Shown here piece after piece: positions 56,350-64,000 of a stretch of 64,000 nt of DNA. The notes under the pieces are model-generated. The model saw only the letters and a program-made list of their open reading frames with translations, searched no databases and was not told where the DNA came from. The position numbers and the translations under genes were made by a program. This DNA comes from an uncultured Eubacteriales bacterium (GTDB lineage: Bacteria; Bacillota; Clostridia; Oscillospirales; Acutalibacteraceae): the NCBI GenBank assembly GCA_934511365.1, contig CAKSWC010000001.1:124001-188000 (forward strand). The letters are read 5' to 3'. Within the stretch, counting starts at the first letter, position 1; every line of letters starts with the position of its first letter.

Positions 56350-57837
56350 TTACTCACTGATTTCAATTCCGCGCTCGGCTCTCATAACCTTAAGCTCTTC
56401 GGTAATCTTCTTTTTCTTGTCGCCAACGATATCATAGAAGAACAGCGGAATTGCGCAAAGAATAAGGCTGATTCCCGGAACGATTGAAACAAGGGAATAC
56501 ATTGCAAAATTCTGAGATGTTGTCATTGACCTTGCAAGGTCAACGGCGGCGTTTCCGCCATTCATCAGCGCCGGGTCAATATTAACAAGGATATACATTC
56601 CGATGATAACAACCGTTGCAACGGCGTTTCCAAGCTTGTTAACAAATGACTGACACGCCGAACCGAGAGCGTTGTCTCTGAATCCGGTTTTCCATTCCAT
56701 GAAGTCAATGCAGTCACAGACCATTGCGCCGGAAACAACATTGATAACGCCGAGCGGTATGCTTGAAATAATCATGAACGGAATGCAGATGAAAAGGTTC
56801 TTTGTGAACCAGCCGACAATGAGGGTGAATATGCTTGCAATAAAGCCGCCGATGCAGGAAACGATCATGAGCGTTCTGTATTCATACTTTTTGAAAAGCT
56901 TCGGCATGAACACCATTGCGCCGAACATTCCGACCGCAGCGCAAATCTGGATAACAAGCTGAATTGTTGACATATTCTTGCTGAATTCTTCGGCTGTTGC
57001 GGTTGCAAGGTCACCCTTGACATAAAAGCCGGCATAACGCGCAACGTGCGGAGCCGCAGACTGAAGCATATATCTTCCGAACGAAAGAATGCCCGAGAGA
57101 ACAACCAGCATCAAGGGCTTGCAATGGAAAATTCTTGAAAGAGTTGAAGGCTCGCCGGGTGCGCGCTTTGTTGCGTTCGGGTGCTTAACTCTCTCTTTGA
57201 TTCCGAATGATGACATACAAAACAGCGGCATACCGATGACGGACATCGAAATTGCCATAACCGCATACTTAAGAAACTCGTTGGCCGTGAACATTGCAAC
57301 AATGATCGGAAGTGCAACGGTAACGGCGGAGCCGATTCCGCCAACGGTTCTTCCGTATGAAATTATCCTTCCCCTTTCGGCCGGGTCCGGCGTCATAACA
57401 TTGGGAAGGCTCCAGAACGGAACGTCACTTGAAGTATATACCATTCCCCAAAGCACATAAACAACGGCAACAAAAACATAGACATATGTCGGTGCCTGAC
57501 CGTTGGAGCCGGCCTGAGGAGCATAACCGAGCGGCTTTGTGAACATGAGGATTGTCAAAATTGCAATCGGAATTGCGGTGAAAACCGGGTAATGCTTCAT
57601 TCTTCCCCAGCGTGAGGTGTGGCGATCAACAATCATGCCCATAAGCGGGTCATTGATTGCGTCCCAGACGCGGGCAAGAAGCATCAGCAAAATGACAAAC
57701 CATGGGGTGAGCTTCAAAACATTCTGATAAAAGTCTGTAACATAGCTTGACATACAGCTATACACAAGACCCTGTCCGAGAGCGGCAACGGCATAAATCA
57801 CCGCTTCTTTTTTTGGAACATACTTTTTTTCTTCCAT
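56350..57837 (-). CDS. GPH-family (glycoside-pentoside-hexuronide:cation) symporter
   Basis: 495 residues, 12 membrane helices expected. ARVWDAINDPLMGMIVDRHT with RWGRMKHYP is the GPH loop 2-3 signature; PAERGRIISYGRTVGGIGSA and DCIDFMEWKTGFRDNALG also fit. It imports a sugar or glycoside with Na+ or H+. It follows trkH by 57 nt; the GH31 glucosidase 3 kb away could be its partner. Confidence 0.88.
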   Translation of the reverse strand: MEEKKYVPKKEAVIYAVAALGQGLVYSCMSSYVTDFYQNVLKLTPWFVILLMLLARVWDAINDPLMGMIVDRHTSRWGRMKHYPVFTAIPIAILTILMFTKPLGYAPQAGSNGQAPTYVYVFVAVVYVLWGMVYTSSDVPFWSLPNVMTPDPAERGRIISYGRTVGGIGSAVTVALPIIVAMFTANEFLKYAVMAISMSVIGMPLFCMSSFGIKERVKHPNATKRAPGEPSTLSRIFHCKPLMLVVLSGILSFGRYMLQSAAPHVARYAGFYVKGDLATATAEEFSKNMSTIQLVIQICAAVGMFGAMVFMPKLFKKYEYRTLMIVSCIGGFIASIFTLIVGWFTKNLFICIPFMIISSIPLGVINVVSGAMVCDCIDFMEWKTGFRDNALGSACQSFVNKLGNAVATVVIIGMYILVNIDPALMNGGNAAVDLARSMTTSQNFAMYSLVSIVPGISLILCAIPLFFYDIVGDKKKKITEELKVMRAERGIEISE

Positions 57838-57894
57838 AGGTTATCTCCTTTTTAAACCGCCCGGAAAAACCGAGGCGGATTTTTTACTTTGGGT

Positions 57895-59373
57895 TCAAAA
57901 CGGCAATTTCCTTTTGAGCGCAAAGAAGCTGTCTTTCCAAATTGACGGGGTAAACAGAACAAGAATCGGAAAATATTCAAGCCGTCCGGCGAGCATATCA
58001 AAAATCATGACAATTTTTGAAAGGTTTGAAAACGCCGAAAAATTCCCCGTTGGTCCAACGAGCGAAAGGCCGGGGCCAATGTTATTCATTGTTGCGGCAA
58101 CGGCAGTCAGCGAGGTTGTCATATCGAACCCGTCAAGGCTGACAATGAAAACCGAGCCGACATATATTATCATGCTTATCACAAAAAACGAGGCTGTGTT
58201 CTTAACAACGGCGGAGTCAACGCGTTTTCCGTCAAGCTTTACCGCTCTGACCGAGCGCGGGTGAAGAATTTTTGAAATTTCCCTTGCGCTGCTTTTGAGC
58301 AAAAGAACAAGCCTTGAAACCTTCATTCCGCCGCCGGTGCTTCCTGCGCTCGCGCCGATAAACATGAGAACATATAAAATGAACTTTGAAAGCTGCGGCC
58401 ATTTTGCAAAGTCCGTTGTTGCATATCCCGTTGTTGAAATGACCGAGGCAACGGAAAAGGCCGCGTGGTGGAACGCGTCATAGAGCCTTCCGCCAAAGAA
58501 CTCGTCTTTTATGTTGAACGTGATGCAAAAAACGGAAAAGCCGATGATTGCAAGGAACCACCAAAGCTCCTCGTTCTTGAACGCCTGTTTGAATTTTTTT
58601 GCAAGCAGAAGATAGTACACCGAAAAATTCACCGCAAAAAGAATCATGAAAACGGTGACGACCGCCTGAATATAGTTGCTGCGGTAAAAACCGATGCTTG
58701 CGTTTTTGGTTGCAAAACCGCCCGTTCCGGCGGTGCCGAAAGAAGTGCAGATTGAGTCGAACCACGGCATTCCGCCGGCAAGAAGCAAAACAATTTCAAG
58801 AATCGTCATTGCAAAATAGATTGAATAAAGGATGAACGCAGTCTGGCGGACTTTGGGAACAAACTTTCCAACCGAGGGGCCGGGGCTTTCCGCGCGCATG
58901 AGCTGCATTGTGTGTCCGCCGGTGAGCGGAACAACGGCAAGAAGAAAAACAAGAACGCCCATTCCGCCGATCCAATGGGTAAAACTGCGCCAAAAAAGCG
59001 TTGTCTGAGACAGCGCCTCAACATCGGTAAGAATGCTTGCGCCGGTTGTTGTGAAGCCGCTCGCGGCCTCAAAAACCGCGTCGATATATGACGGAATTTC
59101 ACCGGTAAGCTTCATCGGAACGGCTCCGCAAAGGCTCAGAACAATCCAGGAAAGCGCAACCGTTACAAAGCCCTCCTTGGCGTAAAAGACGTTCCTTTTC
59201 GGTTTTCTTACAGCAAGAAGAAGGCCGAGGGCAAAGGAAACCGCCGCCGTGAGCGCATACATTTTCCATTCCGTTTCGCCGTAAAACAGGCCGACTGTGA
59301 CGGGCAAAAGCATACAGCCGGACTGAATGAGACAAACAAGCCCCAAAAGATAAAGAATCATAAAATAGTTCAT
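57895..59373 (-). CDS. trkH: Trk-type K+ transporter membrane subunit TrkH
   Basis: 492 residues. Repeated selectivity-filter-like loops: AASGFTTTGASIL, SFGTAGTGGFATKN, SVISTTGYATTDF, AATMNNIGPGLS. The GASAGSTGGGMKVSR stretch and the C-terminal MLAGRLEYFPILVLF are typical. K+ uptake, gated by TrkA encoded 6 nt upstream. Confidence 0.95.
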   Translation of the reverse strand: MNYFMILYLLGLVCLIQSGCMLLPVTVGLFYGETEWKMYALTAAVSFALGLLLAVRKPKRNVFYAKEGFVTVALSWIVLSLCGAVPMKLTGEIPSYIDAVFEAASGFTTTGASILTDVEALSQTTLFWRSFTHWIGGMGVLVFLLAVVPLTGGHTMQLMRAESPGPSVGKFVPKVRQTAFILYSIYFAMTILEIVLLLAGGMPWFDSICTSFGTAGTGGFATKNASIGFYRSNYIQAVVTVFMILFAVNFSVYYLLLAKKFKQAFKNEELWWFLAIIGFSVFCITFNIKDEFFGGRLYDAFHHAAFSVASVISTTGYATTDFAKWPQLSKFILYVLMFIGASAGSTGGGMKVSRLVLLLKSSAREISKILHPRSVRAVKLDGKRVDSAVVKNTASFFVISMIIYVGSVFIVSLDGFDMTTSLTAVAATMNNIGPGLSLVGPTGNFSAFSNLSKIVMIFDMLAGRLEYFPILVLFTPSIWKDSFFALKRKLPF

Positions 59374-59379
59374 AACGCC

Positions 59380-60738
59380 TTACCTTACAATATCTTTCAA
59401 GTCGTTAAGTCCGCGCTTCGTTGTGACAACAACAACGCTGTCTCCAACCTGAATGGTGTCCTGGCCGGAGGGAATGATGATTTTTCCGTTGCGGCTGATG
59501 CAGCAAAGGAGAATGTCCTTTTTAATGTCCAGGTCGCAAAGCGGAACGCCAACGGCCCGGCTTTCCGTTCTGACGGCGAACTCAAGAGCCTGGACCTTTC
59601 CGGAAACAATGTTATAAAGTGTCTGAACTCCGGAACCGGTTGAGTTTTCAAGCGCCCGGACATAGCTGAGAATCATTTCCGATGTGATATATTTGGGATA
59701 GATGACCGAACCGAGGGAAAGGCGGTCAATGATACCCTCAAAGTTAAGCTTGTTGATTTTTGTCACGGTTTTCGCCCTGAAGTTTGATTCAACATAAAGT
59801 GAAAGCATGATGTTTTCCTCGTCAATATCCGTGATTGAAGCGAAGCCGTCTGCGTCGGCAATCCCCTCTTCAAGCAAAAGGCGCTGGTCACTTCCGTCTC
59901 CGTTGATAACAACAACGTCACCCGGCAGCGTTTCATTGAGATGTTCGCAGTTTTTGCGGTTCTTTTCAATGATCTTGACCCTGAAGCCGTATTCACAAAG
60001 CTTTTTGGCGAGGTAAAAGGTGATTTTTCCGCCGCCGACAATGATAATGGACTTGATGTGATTCTTTGCTATGCCGGCCTTTTTGAAAAAAGAACCGGCG
60101 TCCTTGTGGGTCGTAACAAAAGAAATTTTGTCTCCCTCAAGCAAAACTGTGTCTCCGGTGGGGATAATCACGTCTTTTCCGCGTTCAATGGCGCAAATCA
60201 GGATTTTTCCGGAAAGGCGGCCGAGTGCAGACTTAATTGGCGAACCGGCAATAGGCGAACCTATCGGAATCCTTGTTTCAAGCAGCTCAATGCGTCCGCG
60301 CGCAAAGGTATCAACGGAAATTGCAGACGGGATTGTGAAAAGGCGGGTAATCTCGTTCGCCGTTTCCATCTCCGGATTGACTATCATTGAAATTCCGAGT
60401 TTTTCTTTGATAAAGCCGCGCTCGGTGAGGTAATCCGGGTTGCGCACACGCGCAATGGTTCGGCAGGCCGAGGCTTTTTTTGCAATAAGACAGCAGAGAA
60501 GATTCAGCTCGTCCGAGCCGGTCATTGCAATGAACATATCCGCATATTCAATTCCGGCCTCTTTTTGAACATAATAGACAACGCCGTTGCCCTCAACGCC
60601 CATAACGTCGGAAACATCGGTAACGCGGGAGACCGCGTCGGCATTGGTGTCAATCACAGTGATATCATGTCCCTCAGCCGCAAGCTGCTCGGCAAGAGCC
60701 GAACCGACTTTTCCGCAGCCGACTATAATAATATTCAT
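59380..60738 (-). CDS. trkA: Trk K+ transporter peripheral NAD-binding subunit TrkA
   Basis: 452 residues, the full two-RCK form. First Rossmann IIVGCGKVGSALAEQLAAEG at the N-terminus, second IIVGGGKITFYLAKKLCEYG near residue 228; each is followed by an RCK_C domain. CGGAGG lies ~13 nt before ATG. No c-di-AMP riboswitch was recognised upstream. Confidence 0.96.
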   Translation of the reverse strand: MNIIIVGCGKVGSALAEQLAAEGHDITVIDTNADAVSRVTDVSDVMGVEGNGVVYYVQKEAGIEYADMFIAMTGSDELNLLCCLIAKKASACRTIARVRNPDYLTERGFIKEKLGISMIVNPEMETANEITRLFTIPSAISVDTFARGRIELLETRIPIGSPIAGSPIKSALGRLSGKILICAIERGKDVIIPTGDTVLLEGDKISFVTTHKDAGSFFKKAGIAKNHIKSIIIVGGGKITFYLAKKLCEYGFRVKIIEKNRKNCEHLNETLPGDVVVINGDGSDQRLLLEEGIADADGFASITDIDEENIMLSLYVESNFRAKTVTKINKLNFEGIIDRLSLGSVIYPKYITSEMILSYVRALENSTGSGVQTLYNIVSGKVQALEFAVRTESRAVGVPLCDLDIKKDILLCCISRNGKIIIPSGQDTIQVGDSVVVVTTKRGLNDLKDIVR

Positions 60739-60902
60739 ACTTTAAGCTTTACCTCCGAATTGAACAAAGCTTTTAAAATCCGCCTGAACGGTATCATACG
60801 GATAGATATTTTATCACATCGGCCGGAAAATTGCTATAGATTTCTTTTTAATTTCAACTTAAGTAAAGTTTTTTAGATGTAGAAAATCTCGGCTTGTTTT
60901 TG

Positions 60903-60924
60903 GTTGTTTTTGCCGAAAAACAAC
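60903..60924. promoter_or_regulatory. Perfect 9-bp palindrome upstream of the GH31 gene
   Basis: GTTGTTTTT-GCCG-AAAAACAAC just upstream of the GH31 -35. No U run on the right side for a terminator; it could be an operator for a sugar-responsive repressor. Confidence 0.45.
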
Positions 60925-60931
60925 ACCACAC

Positions 60932-60960
60932 TTGAAAAGGTCTTTTTTTTATTGTATTAT
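60932..60960 (+). promoter_or_regulatory. Sigma-A promoter of the GH31 gene
   Basis: TTGAAA (60932-60937), 17 nt, TATTAT (60955-60960), ~50 nt before the start codon. Confidence 0.7.
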
Positions 60961-61010
60961 AAACTGTGATAAAAAGCGCTGCGGCGTTTTGTTAAGAAAG
61001 GAAAATCTCA

Positions 61011-63431
61011 ATGAGCGAGCTTTCACCGTATTTCAAAGAAAAATTTTCTCATCAGTATAAAAGCAAAACGCCCGATGAATTTATGATTCAGCGGGGCGAT
61101 TTCCGTTTTTCCGTCCTCTCTTCAAGAATTTTCCGCATTGAAAAGGACAAAAAGCGCATTTTCACAAACGAAGCGACCCAGACCGTTGTCTGCCGCAATT
61201 TTGACGCGCCGAAGTTCACCTTTTCTCAGGACGGATATAAAATCACAATCGCCACAAAGGACGCCGTTTTGCGCTTTGACCTTTCAACGGGTAAAACGCT
61301 GAGCGTCACTCTCAAAGACTCAAGAACAGTGACTGATTTTTCCGCCGGGAACCTCAAAGGTACTCACCGCACGCTTGACATGGTCAACGGCAGCGTTAAG
61401 CTCGGAAACGGCTTGATGAGCAAAAACGGCGTATCCGTCATTGACGACTCAAAAACCGTCATAATGTCTGAGGACGGAACAATGAAAGAGCGCAGGAAGG
61501 TTCAAATGGACGAATACTTTCTTGCTTTCGGCAACGATTACAGAGGCTGCCTCAAGGAGTTTTTCAAGCTTTGCGGCCCCGTTCCGCTCATTCCTCGCTA
61601 CTGCCTCGGAAACTGGTGGAGCCGGTATAAGGACTACAGCCAGCAGGAATACATTGACCTTATGGAAAAGTTCATTGAAAAGGAGATTCCCGTCTCCGTT
61701 GCAACAATAGACATGGACTGGCATTGGGTTGACGTTATCAAGCGCTTTGGAAAAGAGAATGCATACTACCGCCGCGAGGAAGGTCTGCCGTATAAAAACA
61801 TTGCCGAGGTTTTTCAGTCTCAGGGCTGGACGGGCTACAGCTGGAACACGGAGCTTTTCCCCGATTACAAAGCTCTGCTTTCATGGCTGCACGAAAAGAA
61901 CTTCAAAGTCACCGTCAATCTCCACCCGGCGCAGGGCGTCCGTCCGTTTGAGGACCAGTATGAGGAGTTTGCGCGCTTCATGGGCATTGACCCGAAAACA
62001 AAAAAGCGCATCCCCTTTGACATCACCGACCCGAAATTCATTGAGGGCTATTTCAAGTTTTTGCATAAGCCGTATGAAAACGACGGCGTTGACTTTTGGT
62101 GGATAGACTGGCAGCAGGAAAGGGAAACAAAAATCAAAGGTCTTGACCCCCTTTGGGCGCTCAATCATTACCACACGCTCGACCTCGCTTCAAAAGATAA
62201 ACGTCCGCTGATTCTTTCCCGCTTTGCGGAAGTCGGCTCCCACCGTTATCCGCTCGGCTTCTCCGGCGATACCGTAATAAGCTGGAAAAGTCTTGATTTT
62301 CAGCCGTACTTCACCGCGAACGCCGCCAACGTCGGCTATACCTGGTGGAGCCATGACATCGGCGGCCACCAGCTCGGCTCAAGGAACGATGAGCTTTATG
62401 TCCGCTGGGTGCAGCTTGGAGAATTCAGTCCAATCATGCGCCTGCACTCAACAAAGGACGAATTCATGGGCAAAGAGCCGTGGAAATACTGCTTTGCGGC
62501 CGATACCGCGGCAGTAAACGCCCTCAGAGAGCGCCACGCCCTCATCCCGTATATCTATTCGATAAACCGCCGCACCCACAAGGACGGACTTCCTCTCTGC
62601 GAGCCGATGTATTATTCATATCCGGACGAAAAAGAGGCATACAATGTTCCGAACCAGTTCTTCTTCGGAACCGAACTTATGGTTCGCCCCATTACAAAGC
62701 CGATGGATAAACGCACCTTCCTTGCGCCGGCAAAGGTCTGGCTTCCGCGCGGAAGATGGACGGATTGGTACACCGGAAGAATTTATGAAGGCGGACGCTA
62801 TGTCACAATGTTCCGCGACATAGACGCGCTTCCCGTTCTTGCAAAAGAGGGCGCGATAGTTCCCCTCTCTCAAAACGACAGAACGAACGATTCCTCCAAT
62901 CCGCAAAAGCTTCTTGTCCGCGTTTTCCGCGGAACGAACGCTTTCACCCTCTATGAGGACGACGGCGAAACAATGGCGTTTGAAGACGGAAAATTTGCGG
63001 AAACCGTCCTTTCCGTCAGGGAGGCCGGAAAAGACCTGCTGTTCAGAATCAATGCGGCCAAGGGCGACCTTTCCCTCATTCCGGAAAAGCGCGATTGGAA
63101 GCTTGTTTTTGACGATATCGGCAAGGCGCAGGAAATCACCGTCAAAGTTGGCGGAAGGAAGAAAAACGTCTCTCCGGAACACAAGGAGGGAAAAACAATC
63201 ATCACCCTTTCCGGCATTGCCGCCGACTCCGAGGTTGAAATTGAGTTCAAGGCCTTTGAAGCAAGAAAGAATCCGGACAAAAAAGAGTGCGTTATTGAGC
63301 TGCTTTCAAAATATCAGTTCCCAACCCTTTTCAAGCAGACCGTTTTCACTTCCTTCATCAAGGACATTTCAAAGCCGTTTCCGCTTTCCGACCCGGCGCT
63401 CAAAGGTCCGGTTGAGGAAATTTTGGATTGA
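61011..63431 (+). CDS. Glycoside hydrolase family 31 alpha-glucosidase-type enzyme
   Basis: 806 residues, AAAGGA ~8 nt before ATG, no signal peptide so cytoplasmic. An N-terminal beta domain, then the GH31 barrel: VATIDMDWHW, nucleophile Asp in VDFWWIDWQQE near residue 365, acid/base Asp in GFSGDTVISWKSL near 424, WWSHDIGGHQLG, and the C-terminal beta domains (YTGRIYEGGRYV, LYEDDGETMAFEDG). It probably releases alpha-linked glucose or xylose from oligosaccharides. The final ~60 residues extend beyond the usual end and are unrecognised. Confidence 0.93.
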   Translation: MSELSPYFKEKFSHQYKSKTPDEFMIQRGDFRFSVLSSRIFRIEKDKKRIFTNEATQTVVCRNFDAPKFTFSQDGYKITIATKDAVLRFDLSTGKTLSVTLKDSRTVTDFSAGNLKGTHRTLDMVNGSVKLGNGLMSKNGVSVIDDSKTVIMSEDGTMKERRKVQMDEYFLAFGNDYRGCLKEFFKLCGPVPLIPRYCLGNWWSRYKDYSQQEYIDLMEKFIEKEIPVSVATIDMDWHWVDVIKRFGKENAYYRREEGLPYKNIAEVFQSQGWTGYSWNTELFPDYKALLSWLHEKNFKVTVNLHPAQGVRPFEDQYEEFARFMGIDPKTKKRIPFDITDPKFIEGYFKFLHKPYENDGVDFWWIDWQQERETKIKGLDPLWALNHYHTLDLASKDKRPLILSRFAEVGSHRYPLGFSGDTVISWKSLDFQPYFTANAANVGYTWWSHDIGGHQLGSRNDELYVRWVQLGEFSPIMRLHSTKDEFMGKEPWKYCFAADTAAVNALRERHALIPYIYSINRRTHKDGLPLCEPMYYSYPDEKEAYNVPNQFFFGTELMVRPITKPMDKRTFLAPAKVWLPRGRWTDWYTGRIYEGGRYVTMFRDIDALPVLAKEGAIVPLSQNDRTNDSSNPQKLLVRVFRGTNAFTLYEDDGETMAFEDGKFAETVLSVREAGKDLLFRINAAKGDLSLIPEKRDWKLVFDDIGKAQEITVKVGGRKKNVSPEHKEGKTIITLSGIAADSEVEIEFKAFEARKNPDKKECVIELLSKYQFPTLFKQTVFTSFIKDISKPFPLSDPALKGPVEEILD

Positions 63432-63455
63432 TTTTTCAGAGAGAATTAAATATAG

Positions 63456-63496
63456 GGAACGCCCGGCGAACCGTCATCCGGTTCGCCGGGCGTTCC
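63456..63496 (+). terminator. Strong hairpin terminator after the GH31 gene
   Basis: 18-bp perfect stem (63456-63473 with 63479-63496), 5-nt loop, followed by GCCTTTTCC. The stem is very stable although the T run is short. Confidence 0.8.
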
Positions 63497-63594
63497 GCCT
63501 TTTCCGTGTTAATAAATTCAAATTCAAACAAATTTTCACGTTTTGTTTAAATACAGCTAATATTTCCGCATTTGTTTTAAATCGAGTGCTCATA

Positions 63595-63624
63595 TTGACA
63601 TTCATTTCGGATATATGATACCAT
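63595..63624 (+). promoter_or_regulatory. Promoter of the right-edge membrane protein gene
   Basis: TTGACA (63595-63600), 18 nt, TACCAT (63619-63624) with extended TGA. Downstream, AACGTGA (63635-63641) and TCACGTT (63654-63660) form an inverted repeat overlapping the start of transcription, a possible operator. Confidence 0.65.
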
Positions 63625-63686
63625 GTAAAAAACAAACGTGATGTTACAGCCTGTCACGTTATATCAACAAAAGGAGATGTTAAAAA

Positions 63687-64000
63687 ATGCACGAACAACA
63701 TGGACTGAAATTCTTCACAAAACCGCCTAAGGGGAAAATGAAGGCCCTTTTAATTGTGTTTGCGTGGATAATTCTTTGGAACCTCATCTATCAGATCATC
63801 CACGGCGCATGGCACGATATGCCCATTGCGAACTGGGCGTTTTTCATCAGCGTAACAATCTTTTTCATGCAGGAAGAGCTGACATATAAAGCGCGTTTTG
63901 TTCACACGCTCGTTGGCGGTGCGGTCGGGCTGCTTCTTGCCGCCGGATTGGTGGTTGTCTATGCCGCGCTGGCCAAAGCCGGAGTTGCCGCGCTTGCTGC
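63687..64000 (+). CDS. Membrane protein of unknown function (3' end cut off by window edge)
   Basis: ATG at 63687, AGGAG 10 nt upstream; open to the right edge (104 codons). Starts MHEQHGLKFFTKPPKGKMKA, then hydrophobic helices LLIVFAWIILWNLIYQII, WAFFISVTIFFMQEEL and VGGAVGLLLAAGLVVVYAAL. No family recognised from the part seen. Confidence 0.8.
   Translation, partial: MHEQHGLKFFTKPPKGKMKALLIVFAWIILWNLIYQIIHGAWHDMPIANWAFFISVTIFFMQEELTYKARFVHTLVGGAVGLLLAAGLVVVYAALAKAGVAALA

Noticed and set aside
60739..60960. Possible c-di-AMP (ydaO) riboswitch before trkA, expected for a K+ uptake operon
   Set aside because: The conserved ydaO core sequence could not be found in the ~220-nt leader region.

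Overview
The window looks like chromosome from an endospore-forming anaerobic Firmicute of class Clostridia, probably an Oscillospirales/Ruminococcaceae-type gut bacterium. This is inferred from gene content: sporulation genes (spoIVA, yqfC/yqfD, ylbJ, a GerA/SpoVAF-type germination protein), HprK/HPr control, WhiA, SepF/DivIVA, a T-box leader and ferredoxin-linked 2-oxoacid metabolism. No prophage, transposase or CRISPR array was seen.

Layout. 1-11 kb is a sporulation block: a GerA-family protein cut by the left edge, a SpoIID-like/peptidoglycan-binding pair, a small Cys-rich protein, ylbJ, yqfCD-phoH-ybeY-dgkA, and spoIVA. Several of these genes have upstream sequences resembling sigma-E, sigma-G or sigma-K promoters. 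11-32 kb is almost entirely minus strand. It holds a split transketolase and one long gene train reading hprK, ROK glucokinase, murB, rapZ, whiA, miaB, ylbF-like, mutS, a lipoprotein, mutL, miaA, an HlyD-like protein, yggS, sepF, divIVA, lspA, rluD and a HAD phosphatase. It joins the Bacillus-like miaB-ymcA-mutS-mutL order to the clostridial division cluster. 32-37 kb holds glycogen phosphorylase, the rpsF-ssb-rpsR operon and a secreted alkaline phosphatase.

37-44.3 kb is the most interesting part. A complete T-box leader with a strong promoter precedes a seven-gene operon that ends at a terminator: an XRE-cupin-acyl-CoA synthetase fusion, a MinD/ParA-like ATPase, four subunits of a 2-oxoisovalerate-type ferredoxin oxidoreductase, and ilvE. 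Read together this looks like branched-chain amino acid synthesis from branched short-chain acids (activation, reductive carboxylation, transamination), switched on by uncharged tRNA. The likely specifier is AUC (Ile).

44-48 kb has ptsH (HPr), rimM-trmD, a free-standing 43-residue microprotein gene absent from ordinary ORF listings, and a secreted metallophosphoesterase. A tRNA-Pro(CGG) gene at 48.4 kb is followed by a plus-strand accessory cassette (AraC regulator, APH-like kinase, alpha/beta hydrolase). 51.5-54.5 kb carries GtrA, PAP2, two stand-alone TrkA-like proteins and a phosphodiesterase. 54.5-55.5 kb carries three small unknown proteins behind a good sigma-E-like promoter. 55.5-64 kb has a YhhN-family protein, a GPH sugar symporter, trkH-trkA, a GH31 glucosidase and the start of a membrane protein cut by the right edge.

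All functional calls come from reading motifs, lengths and gene order. No database search was run.
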